This document shows, piece by piece, positions 20,059 to 22,893 of a stretch of DNA of 22,893 nt. This stretch comes from Nemertoderma westbladi (taxonomy: Eukaryota > Xenacoelomorpha > Nemertodermatida > Nemertodermatidae): the NCBI GenBank assembly GCA_032718475.1, contig JAUCBJ010002832.1, forward strand, positions 1 through 22,893, written 5' to 3'. The position numbers and the translations under genes are program-made. The notes below the pieces were generated by a model. That model was not told the DNA's origin. It saw nothing but the letters and a program-made list of their open reading frames with translations, and searched no databases. The stretch's first letter is position 1, and each line of letters begins with the position of its first letter.

Positions 20059-20184
20059 GCTTGAATTCGAATGTTGTTTACTTTCGTCTCCCAAGGGTTG
20101 ACTACCGCCGCCCAACGGCATTAAATAATGCGGAACATTGATAGTCAAATCCTGCAGTTGTTGAGTTGGAATCATATTATTTGT
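20040..20184 (-). CDS. BicC: Bicaudal-C exon, 145 bp, whose 3' end founds the 30-bp array
   Basis: A 145-bp exon with acceptor TTTATTTCAG before 20184 and donor GTAAGT after 20040. It starts in phase 0 and leaves one base (T), which pairs with the two bases at the start of the 115-bp exon to make a Leu codon. The product begins TNNMIPTQQLQDLTINVPHY and ends SKQHSNSSSPGSSR. It is a linker between the Pro-rich segment and the SAM domain, with no known fold. The last 17 bases are shared with the minisatellite unit. Confidence 0.75.
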
Positions 20185-20580
20185 CTGAAATAAACATATT
20201 TATTTTATGTAGAGATGCGGGATAGATCCATCGACCTCGGTAGGGGAAATCGATGCAAATAACAGCCAAAAATAAAACTGTATTCCTTTATATTCACTTT
20301 AGTTTATTGTTTTGATTAGAATAACGTATCAATATACCCTGCTCCTTTCCCTAAATAATATCGAGGCCAAATATCAATTCGCCGAGTAGGTATGTGCGTC
20401 GAGTTCCCCCACCCACCCACCCCATCCCGTCTCTAAAATCCACGGTCCAATTTAATAACCCGTTGTTTTATCCAGGGATAGCGATGAAGTTAAAACTAGA
20501 AAGAGAAACTAAAATAAATTTTTAAAATATATTAATAATTAGCCTCTAGACTAAATATACTTAGTGTTTAGACTACCTAC
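20185..20580 (-). other. BicC intron, 396 bp
   Basis: Donor GTAGGT at 20575-20580 and acceptor TTTCAG. It contains a C-rich stretch (20406-20427) and the dispersed motif GTTTATTGTTTTGATTAGA at 20302-20320. Nothing else is visible. Confidence 0.75.
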
Positions 20581-20878
20581 CTGAACAGGCGGCACCCCAG
20601 TAGTACCAGAAAACAGATTGCCCCAATAAATGGTGGGTGTCATACCACCGGGGAAGGCAGCAGTGGAGCAGGGTATAGGGATGGGTATGGGGTATCTGGG
20701 GGTTGGGTTCCCAGCTGGGGGTGGTACCGAGTAGGGTGGTGCCGTGAAGGGTGGGACTGGGTAGGGTGGGACCGGGTAGGGTGGCATTGAGTAGGGTTGC
20801 ATTGGGGTGGGTCGATAGGGTGCTTCCTGTCTGAGGTTACGATGAGGTTGGAAGTTCCTGGGTTGATCCAGGATTCGG
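20581..20878 (-). CDS. BicC: Bicaudal-C exon, 298 bp, Pro/Tyr-rich linker
   Basis: A 298-bp exon with acceptor TTTCTTTTGCAG before 20878 and donor GTAGGT after 20581. One base completes the Ser codon begun in the previous exon, then 99 codons end at phase 0. The start RILDQPRN continues the KH-like domain of the previous exon. Then comes a low-complexity Pro/Tyr stretch with repeats of PPYPVP and PPYSVP (about residues 28-55) and an end TTGVPPVQ. Pro-rich, disordered linkers are usual between the KH region and the SAM domain of Bicaudal-C. Confidence 0.8.
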
Positions 20879-21097
20879 CTGCAAAAGAAACAATCAATCA
20901 ATAACATTCAATAAAAGACATTTCAGTGTTAGAGGCGTTATATATAAAAAAATATCGCACATCTTTTTCTTTCTCTATTTAAACATCGTTACTCAGTCAG
21001 ATTAACAAAATTCGCGTTTGGGTTGGGAAAGCACTAAATCTTTCGCAGTGGCGTTTTAACACTATTAACTATAACTATGAATTCATACGAAACCAAC
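20879..21097 (-). other. BicC intron, 219 bp
   Basis: Donor GTTGGT at 21092-21097, weaker than consensus but required by phase, and acceptor TTTTGCAG. It is AT-rich with no other feature seen. Confidence 0.7.
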
Positions 21098-21285
21098 CTC
21101 CGAGCTTTGTACATATTATGTATCGAGTTCTCGTAAGCGGCGATCACTATTGTATTATTGTATTGGCGGATCTGGTCGCGAACAATAACCTCCACGTTGA
21201 GATCTCGGAGACTCTCGATAAACGCGGCGGTAGGTAGGGGCGTCCGATCCGGAAGTACGAACTCCATGTAAACCGGAAGTAAGTC
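21098..21285 (-). CDS. BicC: Bicaudal-C exon, 188 bp, KH-like domain
   Basis: A 188-bp exon with acceptor ATATGTAG before 21285 and donor GTTGGT after 21098. It starts in phase 0 and leaves two bases. The product begins DLLPVYMEFVLPD, which resembles the start of the KH-like unit that follows the ARQQLIG helix of Bicaudal-C proteins. It continues with IESLRDLNVEVIVRDQIRQY and ends IHNMYKARR, corresponding to the family's NMYEARK helix. No GXXG loop is visible, as in the KH-like (non-canonical) repeats of this family. These repeats support folding rather than direct RNA contact. Confidence 0.85.
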
Positions 21286-22076
21286 CTACATATCCAAGGA
21301 AATTAACATAAAGTAAAGAAAGATATAGTGAGAATAGAATAATAAAAACAAATAAAACTATTATTTGTAAAATTGTATTTAGTGTTTATGTTAGCAGCTA
21401 TCTGAGAGGTTGTGTTTCATACCAAGAAGGAAAAGCTGCGTTTGATCGGGTTCCATCACACCTGGAAACTGTGGCCAACGAAAATTTGATTTTTTGTAAC
21501 AGAAATTTGTAAAAAAAAATTTAAAAATTTGGATTTGCAGCAAAAAGTATCTTGTTATGTTAAATTATCGTTTTATATACACAATATCGATATATTACAT
21601 TATGTTAACTGATCTGCGTTAGTATCGATAAACTTCTAGATCTTTAGTGATGATAGCGATTAGGGTAAGCTCGGTTCACACAGATACACTTATACGCGGT
21701 CACCACACCACTGTGGTTTTTCATCGGACTTCGATAGCGCTGTCGCCGAGTTCTCACAGCACTCTCACCGCCAAGTGTATCTGTGAAGTTAACCGTGCAT
21801 AAGTGCTGTAAGACTATTTACGGTAGCCTTATTTGTTAAAATAACATCAATTAGCTGCATAAAAAGGATATTAATTTAATTAATATACAGAAATATTACT
21901 ACATTAAAGCTAAATTAAGCACTCAGAGCGACGAAAGTTGATATTGACATGTAACCTCCCTTGCTGCGCTCGCTCTGAAAATAAATGCACTCGGTTGATA
22001 ACGCTGAAAAAGTTCTACTTTTCACCCAATAATGCAAATAATTACTTTTGGCGACCGCTAGCCAGCCAGCACTCAC
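21286..22076 (-). other. BicC intron, 791 bp, with MITE-like inverted repeat
   Basis: Donor GTGAGT at 22071-22076 and acceptor ATATGTAG. It contains an inverted repeat element at 21672-21795 and AT-rich sequence. I see no gene. Confidence 0.75.
21672..21795. mobile_element. Short element with inverted terminal repeats (MITE-like)
   Basis: The ends are inverted copies: CGGTTCACACAGATACACTT at 21672-21691, and AAGTGTATCTGTG at 21773-21785 followed by AAGTTAACCG. The 124-bp unit has no coding capacity. Flanking duplications were not clear. Confidence 0.55.
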
Positions 22077-22298
22077 CATTATCTCACGTCGAGCGATAAA
22101 CAGAGTAGATATGGGCCCGGTTATAGTTAATGACCAGTTCCCCTCCCCACTGCAGGATGGCGTGGCACTAAGCGAAGCCCCGGTCCGCTTCTCAACCGAA
22201 GGTAACACCTCCAATATCTGGGACTGGAGACCACCAGATCCATAAGATGACCTGGTCTCGAGTTCGCAGGTTGTGGACACCGGTTGAGTGCCGTTAGT
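22077..22298 (-). CDS. BicC: Bicaudal-C exon, 222 bp, KH domain
   Basis: A 222-bp exon (74 codons, phase 0 on both sides), with acceptor TTTTTTAG before 22298 and donor GTGAGT after 22077. The product begins TNGTQPVSTTCELE and ends WSLTITGPISTLFIARREIM. The end matches the Bicaudal-C KH pattern VTIxGxxxxVYLARQQL, directly before the LPVYMEF start of the next exon. The middle, GGLQSQILEVLPSVEKRTGA, occupies the place of the KH core, but the GXXG RNA-binding loop is not evident, so direct RNA contact is doubtful. Upstream exons were not found in the window. Confidence 0.85.
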
Positions 22299-22379
22299 CT
22301 AAAAAATTAATTAAAACAATCATATGCGGCAATTATTATACATTTAAGGACGGTTTAATTTTATCAAAGATTTACTCAA

Positions 22380-22521
22380 ATTTATTTATTAAATATTATT
22401 AGCCTTCAAATAGTATACACAGTCCGGCAAACAGACTGACAGACAACGATTGAAAATAAGCTGATATACAGCGATTGCGGTAACCATATGCTAGGTTCGC
22501 TTACATAGTGGCTCGCCCCAC
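22380..22521 (-). mobile_element. Diverged copy of dispersed repeat A (head only)
   Basis: On the minus strand the head GTGGGGCGAGC (22511-22521) and GTAAGCGAxCxTAGCATA (about 22484-22505) match the start of repeat A at 4609 and 6317. Beyond that it diverges, with only CTGTCTGT-type similarity. It lies upstream of the first BicC exon found. Confidence 0.5.
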
Positions 22522-22595
22522 ATTAAATACCACTACCTTTAGTGCAATATTTGGTAACGAGTGAGTTAATGTCAGTATATAAATAATTGGAGACA

Positions 22596-22613
22596 GGGGG
22601 GGGGGGGGGGGGG
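22596..22613. repeat. G homopolymer run (18 G)
   Basis: Eighteen consecutive G on the plus strand, next to an inverted-repeat element. The length may be unreliable. Confidence 0.8.
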
Positions 22614-22631
22614 CTGGACGCAAAACCACGC

Positions 22632-22850
22632 CCATGTGAAGAATACCAGGATTTCACTTTTCGGTCGACTTTTTATTGGAATTTTATATATGAAGATTTT
22701 TTATTTTTTTTAATATATGATATAATAGTGTTTTATAGCGCTTATTTCTGTTTTATAACCTCTACATATACTAATTTGTTTATTGTTTTGGTTAGATTCA
22801 GCTCTTCTGTAACCTGTGTTTTTGGTAAAAACCTGGTATTCTTCACATGG
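22632..22850. mobile_element. AT-rich segment bounded by a perfect 19-bp inverted repeat
   Basis: CCATGTGAAGAATACCAGG at 22632-22650 and its exact reverse complement at 22832-22850. A second inverted pair (ATTTCACTTT at about 22651-22660 and AAAGTGAAAT at about 22861-22870) lies nearby in a different relative order. The interior is AT-rich and non-coding and contains GTTTATTGTTTTGGTTAGA. It could be a MITE-like element or part of a larger one. Confidence 0.5.
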
Positions 22851-22893
22851 GGGTAACTGCAAAGTGAAATATAACGGCACAAAGTCTGGTATA

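Noticed and set aside
18981-20175. Frames of 134 to 350 residues with repeats such as TRANVLTSTR or GRMYLHRLEP
   Set aside because: Same cause as above; several overlapping frames on both strands are open at once, and the region is intronic to BicC.
20551-20907. 118-aa frame taken as a separate small gene
   Set aside because: Splice sites and phases show it is an internal BicC exon with intron sequence read at both ends.

Overview
The window is eukaryotic. It has spliced genes with GT..AG introns, minisatellites and non-LTR retrotransposons, and no bacterial-type operons. It most likely comes from an invertebrate, perhaps an arthropod, but the species cannot be fixed from the sequence. The main gene is an orthologue of Bicaudal-C (BicC/BICC1), an RNA-binding protein with KH domains and a C-terminal SAM domain. 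It runs on the minus strand from about 22298 down to 7752.

I could build seven consecutive internal exons whose splice phases all agree: 22077-22298, 21098-21285, 20581-20878, 20040-20184, 14008-14122, 8674-8758 and 7752-8108. Together they are 1410 nt, or 470 codons, with no stop. The first two encode a KH-like region, the third a Pro/Tyr-rich linker, the fourth and fifth a Ser/Gly-rich linker, and the last the conserved WSGLGF block and the start of the SAM domain. The first exons and the rest of the SAM domain were not found in the window.

The most striking structure lies in two consecutive introns. Each opens with a minisatellite whose unit is a copy of the preceding exon's 3' end plus its 5' splice site. 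In intron 14123-20039 the unit is 30 bp and carries a GTAAGT donor (about 34 units at 19010-20040, more in pieces at 15028-15264 and 14346-14403). In intron 8759-14007 the unit is 59 bp and carries a GTGAGT donor (about 86 units, 8923-14044). On the transcribed strand the gene therefore presents long ladders of decoy splice donors right after two genuine ones. The 30-bp array was later split by two insertions of one LINE family, in opposite orientations. A detached piece of the 59-bp unit sits in the following intron, and a further 30-bp array lies far downstream at 3995-4609.

The left third (1-7750) is repeat-rich. It holds a 3' fragment of a LINE (about 546-1090), a third copy of the other LINE family with an 11-bp target duplication (1153-1600), two unidentified plus-strand reading frames (1645-2085, 2238-2933), a minus-strand THAP-domain gene (2874-3365), the 30-bp array, and dispersed repeats arranged A-B-A-B (4609-7506) with internal tandem copies. 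The right end (22300-22893) holds a diverged copy of repeat A, a G-run and an inverted repeat.
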